The notes under the pieces are model-generated. The model did no database searches and had not been told where the DNA came from. It saw only the letters and a program-made list of their open reading frames with translations. From Pseudomonadota bacterium (lineage in GTDB: Bacteria; Pseudomonadota; Alphaproteobacteria; Sphingomonadales; Sphingomonadaceae): a DNA stretch of 64,000 bases. Location of the stretch: contig JAEXAY010000031.1 of assembly GCA_023457895.1 (NCBI GenBank), positions 113,628 through 177,627 on the forward strand, in the 5' to 3' direction. Below are positions 50,080-57,512 of this stretch, in pieces (the stretch's first letter is position 1; the number at the start of each line of letters is the position of its first letter). The position numbers and the translations under genes are program-made.

Positions 50080-52082
50080 GCAACGTCAACATCAAGCGCC
50101 TCGTCGAGAACATTCGCTCCGGCACCAACGTCTATACGCCGCTCGTGGAACTGGTCGTGAACTCGATCCAAGCCATCGACGAGAAAAAGTCCGACAAGGG
50201 TGTCGTTGATATCCAGATCAAGCGCGATGGTCAGGAGGATTTGATCGAAGGCTTGCGCGGCGTCGATGGCTTCATCGTCTCCGATAACGGGATCGGCTTC
50301 ACCCAGCTCAATCGTGACTCCTTCGACGAACTCTACACCGAGCAGAAGAAGTCGGACGGCGGGAAGGGCTTCGGGCGCTTCACCTGCCTCAAATATTTTG
50401 ACCGCATGAATGTCAGCAGCATTTTTGCGGAGGGCCACGAGCTGCGCGAGCGTAAGTTCCGCATGGGTCTGGATAAAGACATCATCGTCGATGAAGAATT
50501 GCGCCCAATCTCCGAGGGCGAAGTAGGCAGTGTCGTCGAAATCGCCGGAATCAAGTCGGTGAAGTTTCCCGACAAAGGCATCGACACGATCAGCCGCGTG
50601 CTTGTCGAGCGATTGCTCCCGTATTTCGTCGATGTTGATAAGCCCTGCCCGCGCGTCGTTATCCGTGACGAGGGCAGCACCACCGCTCCGGTTTCATTGA
50701 ACGATTATCTTGGCAAAGACAGCAGCCAGATCGTCGAGATGCCTGTGCAGAATGGCGCATTCAGCATATCCGCGAATGGCGAAGATAAGTCGTTTCAGGT
50801 TCGGGTCTTCAAATTCTATTCGCCACGCGCGGCCCGAAGCAAAGTGAGCCTCGTCGCCCATCGCCGTGAAGTGACGGATGTAGCGTTGCAAACCTATGTG
50901 CCAGAGTTTGCGGACGAGTTTTTTGAGCCGATGCCCGGCGATGACGTGGGCAAAGGACGTAACTTTGTCATCAAAGCCTATGTGTTCGGCGATTATCTGA
51001 ACGACAATGTGTCGCTCGAACGCGGCGAGTTTCGTTTCCAGACGGAATCCGATTTGCTCAGCGGAATCTCGCAGAGCCAGATCGAGCAGCAAGCGGCAGA
51101 GATTGCGCAATCGGCTGTTGGCGCGGAAATCGCTGAGCGCAAGCAACGGAAGCAAGCTCGCATCACTGAATATGTATCAACCCAAGCGCCGTGGCACCGG
51201 ACGCTGAGCAAAGAGGTGGATTTTAGCTCTTTACCGATGCGTCCGAGCAATCAGGACATCGAACTGCATTTCCAGCGAAAGAAGTTTGAGAAGGAGCAAG
51301 CCACCCGTGCGCAGGTTGCGGCAATCTTGCAGTCCGAGGACGAGGCCGACCTCGACAAGAAAATTTCGGAGGTGATGGGAAGCATATCCGAGACCAGCAA
51401 AAACGACCTCATCCACTATGTCTCGATGCGCAAATGCGTTCTCGATCTTTTCTCGAAGGCGCTCGAAGCCGATGATGGTGGTCGCCACAAGTCCGAAGGC
51501 GAAGTGCATGACATCATCATGCAACGGAAGAAGGATTCCGACGAGATCGACTTCGACGCCCACAACCTTTGGATGCTGGACGAACGGCTCAATTTTTCGG
51601 CTTACATTTCATCGGAAAAACCGATCAACAAGGTCAATGGTGACCGAACGGACATCACGATCTTCAACAACCGCGTGGCGTTTCGCGGCGAGAATGAAGC
51701 CAGCAATCCGATTACGATCTTTGAGTTCAAAAAGCCGCAGCGTGACGATTTTGCGAACCCGTCATCCAAGGACGATCCCGTGCAGCAGATCGTCCGCTAC
51801 GTGAATCAGATTCGCGACGGGAAGTTCAAGACGCCGAAGAACCGCGATATTCTCGTCAACACCAACACGCCATTCTACGGCTATGTCGTATGCGACCTGA
51901 CTAAAAAAATTGCCGATTGGCTTGAGCGCGAGAAGGACTTCACGCCGATGCCCGATGGGCTTGGCTGGTTCCGCTGGTTCGGCAATATCAATCTCTACAT
52001 TGAGGTGCTGAGCTGGACCAAGCTCCTGCGCGATGCCGAAATGCGAAACAAAATCTTCTTTAGCAAACTCGGCATAGAGTGA
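50076..52082 (+). CDS. GHKL ATPase (HSP90/MutL-like) with C-terminal PD-(D/E)XK-like domain
   Basis: The 668-residue protein starts MSNVNIKRLVENIRSGTNVY. The ATP site of GHKL enzymes is clear: VELVVNSIQA with Glu25 and Asn29, SDNGIGF near residues 68-75, and GGKGFGRF near 95-102. A helical middle follows. The C-terminal part has RTDITIFNNRVAF and ITIFEFKKPQ, a D...ExK pattern of nuclease folds like those in Shedu or Mrr-type proteins. GHKL ATPases in defence loci act as switches. It closes the operon; the gene start overlaps the previous stop (ATGA). Confidence 0.82.
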   Translation: MSNVNIKRLVENIRSGTNVYTPLVELVVNSIQAIDEKKSDKGVVDIQIKRDGQEDLIEGLRGVDGFIVSDNGIGFTQLNRDSFDELYTEQKKSDGGKGFGRFTCLKYFDRMNVSSIFAEGHELRERKFRMGLDKDIIVDEELRPISEGEVGSVVEIAGIKSVKFPDKGIDTISRVLVERLLPYFVDVDKPCPRVVIRDEGSTTAPVSLNDYLGKDSSQIVEMPVQNGAFSISANGEDKSFQVRVFKFYSPRAARSKVSLVAHRREVTDVALQTYVPEFADEFFEPMPGDDVGKGRNFVIKAYVFGDYLNDNVSLERGEFRFQTESDLLSGISQSQIEQQAAEIAQSAVGAEIAERKQRKQARITEYVSTQAPWHRTLSKEVDFSSLPMRPSNQDIELHFQRKKFEKEQATRAQVAAILQSEDEADLDKKISEVMGSISETSKNDLIHYVSMRKCVLDLFSKALEADDGGRHKSEGEVHDIIMQRKKDSDEIDFDAHNLWMLDERLNFSAYISSEKPINKVNGDRTDITIFNNRVAFRGENEASNPITIFEFKKPQRDDFANPSSKDDPVQQIVRYVNQIRDGKFKTPKNRDILVNTNTPFYGYVVCDLTKKIADWLEREKDFTPMPDGLGWFRWFGNINLYIEVLSWTKLLRDAEMRNKIFFSKLGIE

Positions 52083-52220
52083 TTGCGATGGCGCTGTGAT
52101 GCGCCGTCTGCATAGACATTGCCGCGTTCGATGCGGGCGGTCAATCTGACCAAACTCCTTATCGCTATCCCCTGAGATGATCCCGCGAATGTGGCTGCGG
52201 GCGTCTGCCCGTCAACAGTC

Positions 52221-52236
52221 TGCCCGATCCATTCGC
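52221..52236 (+). repeat. Leader repeat copy 1
   Basis: TGCCCGATCCATTCGC occurs exactly here and at 53408-53423, each about 125 bases before a start codon (52350 and 53531) and preceded by CGTCAAC. Flanking sequence continues to resemble (GCTCCCGTGTT downstream of both). Confidence 0.75.
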
Positions 52237-52308
52237 CCTCATTGCATTCAGGCTCCCGTGTTGCCTGTTCCGCTTGGCGCTGACTGAGCCGACTTTCCCC
52301 CAGCCCGA

Positions 52309-52340
52309 TCCCTTCGCGTCCTCAGGATACAGCGAAAGGA
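52309..52340 (+). promoter_or_regulatory. Hairpin covering the ribosome site of the ArdC-like gene
   Basis: TCCCTTCGC (52309-52317) pairs with GCGAAAGGA (52332-52340) with one mismatch. The right arm contains the AAAGGAG ribosome site of the gene starting at 52350. Confidence 0.5.
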
Positions 52341-52349
52341 GATCAGGAC

Positions 52350-53273
52350 ATGACCACTTCACCGAACGAACGCTTCGACGTTTATTCCGCCATCACCGCG
52401 TCGATCATCACCGCCATCGAGGCCGGTTCCGGCGACAATGTGCAACTGCCGTGGCACCGCAACGGCGGATCAATCCAGCGACCCACCAATATTCTGAGCA
52501 AGAAGGCGTATCGCGGCATCAACACCGTCGCCCTTTGGGCCGCCGCCGATGCTTGCGGTTTCGAGCACGGCATCTGGGGAACCTATCGCCAGTGGCAGGA
52601 GAAGGGTGCGCAAGTCCGCAAGGGCGAGAAATCTTCCGTCATCATCTTCTACCGCGATCTTGATCCGAACGAGTCCGCATCGTCGAACAGTGACGACGAG
52701 CAGCAGAGCCGTTTCTTCGTTGCCCGTGCATCGCGCGTGTTCAACGTGGCGCAGGTTGATGGCTACGAGATCGAGCCGAGCGAACCCGCCGTTGATCGTA
52801 TCGACCCGTGCGAGCGTGCCGAGCAGTTCATTCAAGCCACCGGCGCGAGCATCACGGTTGGCGGGACGCGCGCCTATTACACGCCATCGACCGACAGCAT
52901 CACCATGCCGGATCGTCATCGGTTCGTCGGCACCGCAACCAGTTCCGCATCGGAAGGCTGGTATTCAACGCTGCTGCACGAGCTGACGCATTGGTCAGGT
53001 GCATCGTCCCGTTGTAATCGCACCTTCGGCAAACGCTTTGGTGACAATGCCTATGCGATGGAAGAAATGGTTGCCGAGCTTGGCGCAGCATTCCTCTGCG
53101 GCGATCTTGGTATCACCGCCGAGCCGCGCACCGATCATGCCGAATATATCGGACACTGGCTTCGCATCCTGAAAGCCGACAGCAAGGCGATCTTCACCGC
53201 TGCGAGCGCGGCCAACAAGGCCGCCGAGTTCCTGACCCGTCTTAGTGACGCCGAACATCGGGAGGCCGCATAG
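52350..53273 (+). CDS. ArdC-like antirestriction protein (ssDNA-binding and zincin domains)
   Basis: The 307-residue protein has an N-terminal region (about 1-130) with LPWHRNGGSIQRPTNILSKK and GIWGTYRQWQEKGAQVRKGE, as in the ArdC ssDNA-binding domain. A zincin-like domain follows with LLHELTHWSG, the HExxH metal motif, and EEMVAELGAAFLCGDLG. ArdC proteins of conjugative plasmids protect incoming single-stranded DNA from host restriction. It lies next to the candidate defence operon and would aid transfer of the element. The start at 52350 has AAAGGAG ahead of it. Confidence 0.9.
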   Translation: MTTSPNERFDVYSAITASIITAIEAGSGDNVQLPWHRNGGSIQRPTNILSKKAYRGINTVALWAAADACGFEHGIWGTYRQWQEKGAQVRKGEKSSVIIFYRDLDPNESASSNSDDEQQSRFFVARASRVFNVAQVDGYEIEPSEPAVDRIDPCERAEQFIQATGASITVGGTRAYYTPSTDSITMPDRHRFVGTATSSASEGWYSTLLHELTHWSGASSRCNRTFGKRFGDNAYAMEEMVAELGAAFLCGDLGITAEPRTDHAEYIGHWLRILKADSKAIFTAASAANKAAEFLTRLSDAEHREAA

Positions 53274-53407
53274 CGGCCTTTCGATTATCCAATACCGTTC
53301 CTGATGAAGCGCCGCTTGTCGGCGCTTTTTCATGTCTGCCTCGCGTCTGAGATCATCCGTTGATGATGCCGGTGAGAATGACGGGTGCCGGTCGCACGTC
53401 AACGGGT

Positions 53408-53423
53408 TGCCCGATCCATTCGC
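53408..53423 (+). repeat. Leader repeat copy 2
   Basis: Second exact copy of TGCCCGATCCATTCGC, 123 bases before the start at 53531. The copy before the ArdC-like gene has about the same distance to its start, so the two leaders are related as units. Confidence 0.75.
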
Positions 53424-53486
53424 TATCGCTCCCGTGTTTCCCATTTCCCTTACGGTGACGCGCGCCCGTGCCGCACCCGCCGATTC

Positions 53487-53526
53487 GCCTCCCGTCCACC
53501 GGACGAACCCAAACGCCAAAGGAGGC
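53487..53526 (+). promoter_or_regulatory. Hairpin covering the ribosome site of the 102-residue gene
   Basis: GCCTCC (53487-53492) is complementary to GGAGGC (53521-53526), the ribosome site of the gene starting at 53531. An inner hairpin CGTCC/GGACG lies at 53493-53505. Confidence 0.5.
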
Positions 53527-53530
53527 AGAC

Positions 53531-53839
53531 ATGAAAACCGACTACGCAATCATTCACAAAAACTGGAATGGCATCGAAATCGAAATTCGCTGGAATGCCG
53601 ATTACGTCGCATTCGACGATGGAAACTCAATGGCGCATCTTGAGGTGATGAGCCTGAAACCGGAACGCGCGCCGCTCCCTATCACCGAAACCGGCTATCG
53701 CTCGCACTTCATATTCCGCAATGAGGTTGAACGCATGGGCGGCCCCGAGGCCTATGTCGAAGCATGGATCGCCGAGGTCGCGAATACGCCTGTATGGCGC
53801 AATGGCGATGCCACATCCCGCCAACTCGCGCTCTTTTGA
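53531..53839 (+). CDS. Small conserved island/plasmid protein, unknown function
   Basis: The 102-residue protein begins MKTDYAIIHKNWNGIEIEIR and contains MAHLEVMSL, LPITETGYRSHF and GGPEAYVEAWIAEVA. I know similar short proteins from alphaproteobacterial plasmids and islands, without assigned function. It has no membrane segment and is acidic at its end. AAAGGAGG stands six bases before the start and may be masked by a hairpin. The Fic gene and its operator array follow. Confidence 0.75.
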   Translation: MKTDYAIIHKNWNGIEIEIRWNADYVAFDDGNSMAHLEVMSLKPERAPLPITETGYRSHFIFRNEVERMGGPEAYVEAWIAEVANTPVWRNGDATSRQLALF

Positions 53840-53847
53840 GCGCGGCT

Positions 53848-53948
53848 TGCGGAGATTAGCGCCCTTATTCTCCGCACGATATGCGGAGATTACCCTTGCC
53901 TTTTGCGGAGATTGCAGGCTATAATCTCCGCATGAGGTGCGGAGATTA
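53848..53948. promoter_or_regulatory. Six-copy operator array TGCGGAGATTA over the fic promoter
   Basis: Copies lie at 53848-53858 (+), 53866-53876 (-, one change), 53882-53892 (+), 53904-53914 (+, one change), 53922-53932 (-) and 53938-53948 (+). Starts are 18, 16, 22, 18 and 16 bases apart: a plus-minus-plus triplet repeated with a 56-base period. The last copy ends in the A of the fic ATG. A promoter TTGCCT (53896-53901) with TATAAT (53920-53925) is embedded, with copies in the spacer and over the -10 box. Autoregulation by the winged-helix part of the Fic protein is inferred. Confidence 0.8.
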
Positions 53949-55075
53949 TGACATATATCCATGAGCGTGACGATTGGCCCAAGTTCAGGTGGCAGGATCA
54001 GGCATTGGCGGCGAGCCTTGCCGAAGTGCGCCATCGGCAAGGTCGCCTGATCGGACGGATGGAAGCCCTTGGCTTCAAACTCCGCGAAGAGGCGGTTCTC
54101 CGCACCCTCACCGAAGATGTCATCAAATCCAGCGAAATCGAAGGCGAAGAGCTTGATGTCGATCAGGTGCGCTCCTCCATCGCGCGCCGCCTCGGCATGG
54201 ATGTCGCCGGTCTCGTCCCCGCAGAGCGTGATGTCGAAGGCGTGGTCGAGATGATGCTCGACGCGACGCAGCGTTACGATCAACCGCTTACGCAGGACCG
54301 CTTGTTCGGATGGCACGCCGCGCTGTTTCCGACAGGACGCAGCGGCATGAACAAGATCATCGTCGGCGATTGGCGCGATGACAGTTCCGGCCCGATGCAA
54401 GTCGTCTCAGGACCGATAGGCCGTGAAAAGGTTCACTATGAAGCGCCCACAGCGGATCGCGTCGGTCAGGAAATGACCGCGTTCATCGAATGGCTCGATG
54501 CCAAGCATGAGATCGATCCCGTCATCATCGCCGCCATCGCGCATCTATGGTTTGTGACCATCCACCCGTTTGAAGATGGCAATGGCCGCATTGCGCGCGC
54601 GATTGCCGATCTTGCGCTCGCGCGTTCGGAGCAGAGCGCGCAGCGCTTCTACAGTATGTCCTCGCAAATTCGGGCCGAGCGGAATCGCTATTATGATTTG
54701 CTCGAAGCCACGCAGAAGGGCGATCTCGACATCACGCCGTGGCTACAATGGTTTTTGGAATGCCTTGATCGCGCGTTCGACAAGGCGGACGACACATTGA
54801 GCGCCGTCATGGACAAGGCGCGATATTGGGATGCGATAAAGGACCAACCACTTAACGAGCGCCAACAGCGTGTGCTCAATCGATTGCTCGACGGGTTTGA
54901 GGGCAAACTCACATCATCGAAATGGGCGAAGCTCACCAAGTCATCGCAGGACACAGCATCGCGCGACATCGACGATCTTATCCGTAAAGGCATCCTTGTG
55001 CGCGGAGCCGCCGGTGGCCGCAGCACCAGCTATGAGCTGGCACCGCTTCCGAACGACAATAGCTCCCAATCCTGA
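53948..55075 (+). CDS. Fic family AMP-transferase-like protein with C-terminal winged helix
   Basis: The 375-residue protein has the Fic motif HPFEDGNGRIAR at residues 206-217, complete for AMP transfer, and an N-terminal inhibitory motif SSEIEGE at 61-67 that in class II Fic proteins blocks the site. Residues 290-365 look like a winged helix (LTSSKWAKLTKSSQDTASRD and LIRKGILVRGAAGGRSTSYE). Target is unknown. GGAG stands before the ATG, inside the last copy of the six-repeat array. The gene is likely self-regulated through that array. Confidence 0.92.
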   Translation: MTYIHERDDWPKFRWQDQALAASLAEVRHRQGRLIGRMEALGFKLREEAVLRTLTEDVIKSSEIEGEELDVDQVRSSIARRLGMDVAGLVPAERDVEGVVEMMLDATQRYDQPLTQDRLFGWHAALFPTGRSGMNKIIVGDWRDDSSGPMQVVSGPIGREKVHYEAPTADRVGQEMTAFIEWLDAKHEIDPVIIAAIAHLWFVTIHPFEDGNGRIARAIADLALARSEQSAQRFYSMSSQIRAERNRYYDLLEATQKGDLDITPWLQWFLECLDRAFDKADDTLSAVMDKARYWDAIKDQPLNERQQRVLNRLLDGFEGKLTSSKWAKLTKSSQDTASRDIDDLIRKGILVRGAAGGRSTSYELAPLPNDNSSQS

Positions 55076-55483
55076 CATCCATTCTTGGGCGCACGACAAC
55101 CGAACCACGGGCGTGATTGAGCGGGCGTTTATCAACGGCCTTGATGGCCTTCGCGCGCTCATAATGTCGTTGAGCATGGCGCGCAGCTTCGACGTCATCT
55201 GTTGAATCAGCGGCACAGGCGGATGACTGTATCAGATCATGCTCTCCTAAGATCACCACCGATGAGCGGACATTCCCAGCGGCATTCATTCATGGGTTTT
55301 TGACCAGCCGCGTCTCGGATCAAGGCCGCTCGCTTCCGCACCCTTCGTTTCTTGGGTTTGTGCAGCTCCGCGCAGAGGTTCGCGTGCCGCTCAGCCTTTG
55401 ATCCTCGCCTCATGTCGTCAGGTCACGAGTCTCCCCATGAAGCCGAGGGAATTGTCCTTCGGTGGAAACCAAGGAGAACTGAA
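55076..55483. other. 408-base intergenic region after fic
   Basis: No coding sequence is supported. A short minus-strand frame at 55216-54941 overlaps the end of fic and has no ribosome site. The right part is the leader of the gene at 55484. Confidence 0.5.
55455..55475 (+). promoter_or_regulatory. Hairpin covering the ribosome site of the 67-residue gene
   Basis: TCCTT (55455-55459) pairs with AAGGA (55471-55475) and GGT (55461-55463) with ACC (55468-55470), leaving one bulged C and a GGAA loop. AAGGAG is the ribosome site of the gene at 55484. Confidence 0.55.
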
Positions 55484-55687
55484 ATGTCTGACACAAACTC
55501 AAACCGCCCGAGCCACCGCCTCTTCAATGTTACCGGTGACGGCGACAACGCCCGCTGGACCGATATCGGCGTCGCATGGGCAACCAAGGACGGCAAAGGT
55601 TTCACGCTCGCGCTCAATGCCATCCCTGTAAATGGCCGGATCGTCATGCGGATTAACGAGGAAAAGCCAGCAAAGAAGGGGAGCTGA
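55484..55687 (+). CDS. Small protein of 67 residues, unknown
   Basis: The product starts MSDTNSNRPSHRLFNVTGDG and continues ARWTDIGVAWATKDGKGFTL, a short beta-rich protein. I know similar small proteins from alphaproteobacterial plasmids, without function. AAGGAG lies nine bases before the ATG at 55484; an open frame extends upstream to 55352 but has no ribosome site. It converges on the 57-residue gene at 55721. Confidence 0.7.
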   Translation: MSDTNSNRPSHRLFNVTGDGDNARWTDIGVAWATKDGKGFTLALNAIPVNGRIVMRINEEKPAKKGS

Positions 55688-55720
55688 CGCTCCCCTTCGG
55701 GGCATCGTGAGCCAGCGTCA

Positions 55721-55894
55721 CTATGGCGCTGGACCACGGCGGGCAAGCTCTTGCGCGATCATCGCGAGAAGCGATTGCGCCGATGCGGTTACATCTTGGT
55801 TCGCCGCGATGGCGTTCGATGCCTGTTGGAACAGGGCAGCGAGCTGCGATGTGGATTTGCTCGCAAGAACGGAGCGGGTGAGATTGAAGTTCAT
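55721..55894 (-). CDS. Small helical protein of 57 residues, unknown
   Basis: The product starts MNFNLTRSVLASKSTSQLAA and is one long Ala/Gln-rich helical stretch (QQASNAIAANQDVTASAQSL). GGAGG stands seven bases before the ATG at 55894, favouring it over an ATG at 55906. No family is recognised. Confidence 0.6.
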   Translation of the reverse strand: MNFNLTRSVLASKSTSQLAALFQQASNAIAANQDVTASAQSLLAMIAQELARRGPAP

Positions 55895-56247
55895 GGTATC
55901 CTCCATTTGCTATGCGCCGCTCACCATGAGCCGCGTTGGAGGACGTGCATTCGCGCACCGGATGGAGGTGCATCACTTGTGATCGAAACGAATGTGGAGA
56001 AGGATAGTCGAGCGCCAGCTCACGCCTTGCACCTATCAGTCATTCGGGTGCGGATAGGTTCGATCAGTTAGCGGATTATATGCGCGGTAGGGAAATAGAG
56101 GAAACCGAAGAAAAACTCACGAAAGGCATTGCGAGCAATACAGCATTATCAACGATGAATTACGACGAAAGTAGGCATCAATCAGCGTCGATGGGACAAA
56201 TCGAATGCAACGATGTGGAATACACGCTCGTCGGAGTCCAGCCGCCG
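55895..56247. other. 353-base intergenic region
   Basis: No gene is supported here. It lies between two minus-strand genes and probably holds the promoter of the 57-residue gene. A plus-strand frame from 56080 runs antisense into the pseudopilin gene and is discounted. Confidence 0.5.
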
Positions 56248-56997
56248 TTAGAATTTGGCATCATACCAGACGTTGCCGGTTCCAGATGGATTGTAAACAT
56301 CGTTGCAGGCGCCCGTGTTTGTCGCCGCGCAATCCCAACCTGCAAACTTGCCTGCATGAACGAGACCATCGTCAATCTTCAAATCGACATTATGGATACG
56401 TTCACACGGAATCTTGGACCATTGCGGATCAGAAAATAGCTCATTTGAAGCAACCTGCGTCACTAAGATGATACCGTTTTGATATTGTGTGCCGCATGAC
56501 CAAATTGACCCCGAGAACTCTGTTATGCGATATCCTCCACCTATAGGCGATTCCGGCTGACCCTCGCCAAAGTTCATGTTCGTTGTGTTCTTTACTCCAA
56601 GAGCCAGCACATCGGCGGCATTCAGATGACTCCAGAATGTGAACTTCTCTTGGGTAGTGGTGAGCGCCTCCCTGAATTCCGTTGCGACATGCATGGTTTG
56701 CACAGGGTCAATGCGTCGGTTGCCGTTTCCACCGGTCGAACATGGGGGAGAAGAGCAGTTGGGGAGGCGCACCGACGGATTGGGAATATCCCCCGGCAGT
56801 CTTCCATATGCTTCCTTGAAGGTAAGCACCGCGGATTCAATTGATTGAAGGTCTTGCACAGTCCGATTCGCCTCGGAAATGCTAATAAGTCGAATTCCTG
56901 CAAACGTGCCACCGACCAACAGGCCGATGATAATCATCACGATGGAGATTTCGACAAGGGTGAAGCCAGTCTGATTTTTGTTATGCGCGCATCTCAT
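56248..56997 (-). CDS. Orphan type IV pilin / pseudopilin-like protein
   Basis: The 249-residue protein starts with a short basic leader and the prepilin cleavage site TGFTLVEISIVMIIIGLLVG: Gly before Phe, Glu at +5, and a hydrophobic helix. The globular part has two pairs of cysteines (LPNCSSPPC and CAATNTGAC) and GGGYRI. It resembles pilin-like proteins of conjugation or competence systems. No peptidase, ATPase or secretin gene is nearby, so it must rely on host machinery or be non-functional. AAAGGA stands eight bases before the start. Codon use is less GC-rich than in the chromosome. Confidence 0.8.
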   Translation of the reverse strand: MRCAHNKNQTGFTLVEISIVMIIIGLLVGGTFAGIRLISISEANRTVQDLQSIESAVLTFKEAYGRLPGDIPNPSVRLPNCSSPPCSTGGNGNRRIDPVQTMHVATEFREALTTTQEKFTFWSHLNAADVLALGVKNTTNMNFGEGQPESPIGGGYRITEFSGSIWSCGTQYQNGIILVTQVASNELFSDPQWSKIPCERIHNVDLKIDDGLVHAGKFAGWDCAATNTGACNDVYNPSGTGNVWYDAKF

Positions 56998-57087
56998 GCA
57001 ATTCCTTTTGTTGAATCAAATCTAGCAAATTCAGATATTTATTTCAACTGGATGGATCGGCTCATTCCGAGCCGATCCGGGATTGCG

Positions 57088-57438
57088 TCACATCATCTGA
57101 TCCAATGCTGCCATCGTTTCCGCTAGCAATCGCTTGAGCGACAGAAGGCTCGCTCCAAGGGACATCTCAGGGCGTTCGGCCATGAGCATCAGCGCCTTCA
57201 GGACGGCATTGGACTCCCTCGCCAGCATAACGAGGTGGACGCCGCTGGGGGCATTTTTACCGCTCAGCCAGTTTTTGGCCGTGCGCTGACTAACGCCCGT
57301 CCATTGGGTGATGATCTTGGTTCCGTTGCGCGCCGATCCGAATTCGACCTTCAAGGCCGATGCGATCACTTGCGCAAACTCGGCCTCCGTCAGACCAACG
57401 CGACCGATTGGAAATGAACTTCCCTTCTTTGGCAACAT
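57088..57438 (-). CDS. Helix-turn-helix DNA-binding protein
   Basis: The 116-residue product has GTKIITQWTGVSQRTAKNWL, a helix-turn-helix with a positively charged second helix, followed by SGKNAPSGVHLVMLARES. It looks like a small regulator of the Xre-like type. AGGAGAGGT lies directly upstream of the ATG at 57438. It is divergent from the second recombinase gene with 74 bases between them, so it may control that gene and itself. Confidence 0.72.
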   Translation of the reverse strand: MLPKKGSSFPIGRVGLTEAEFAQVIASALKVEFGSARNGTKIITQWTGVSQRTAKNWLSGKNAPSGVHLVMLARESNAVLKALMLMAERPEMSLGASLLSLKRLLAETMAALDQMM

Positions 57439-57512
57439 GTTACCTCTCCTTTGCTGTTAGGAGGGCGACAGCAGCCGATAGGAAAGCGACCAATCAACAC
57501 CAAGGCGTATCA

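Noticed and set aside
53848..53948. Repeat cluster considered as a small CRISPR array
   Set aside because: Units are 11 bases long and occur in both orientations with spacers of 5-11 bases, unlike CRISPR repeats; they overlay a promoter.
56080..56439. Plus-strand frame of 119 codons
   Set aside because: Most of it is antisense to the pseudopilin gene, which has a clear prepilin motif and ribosome site.
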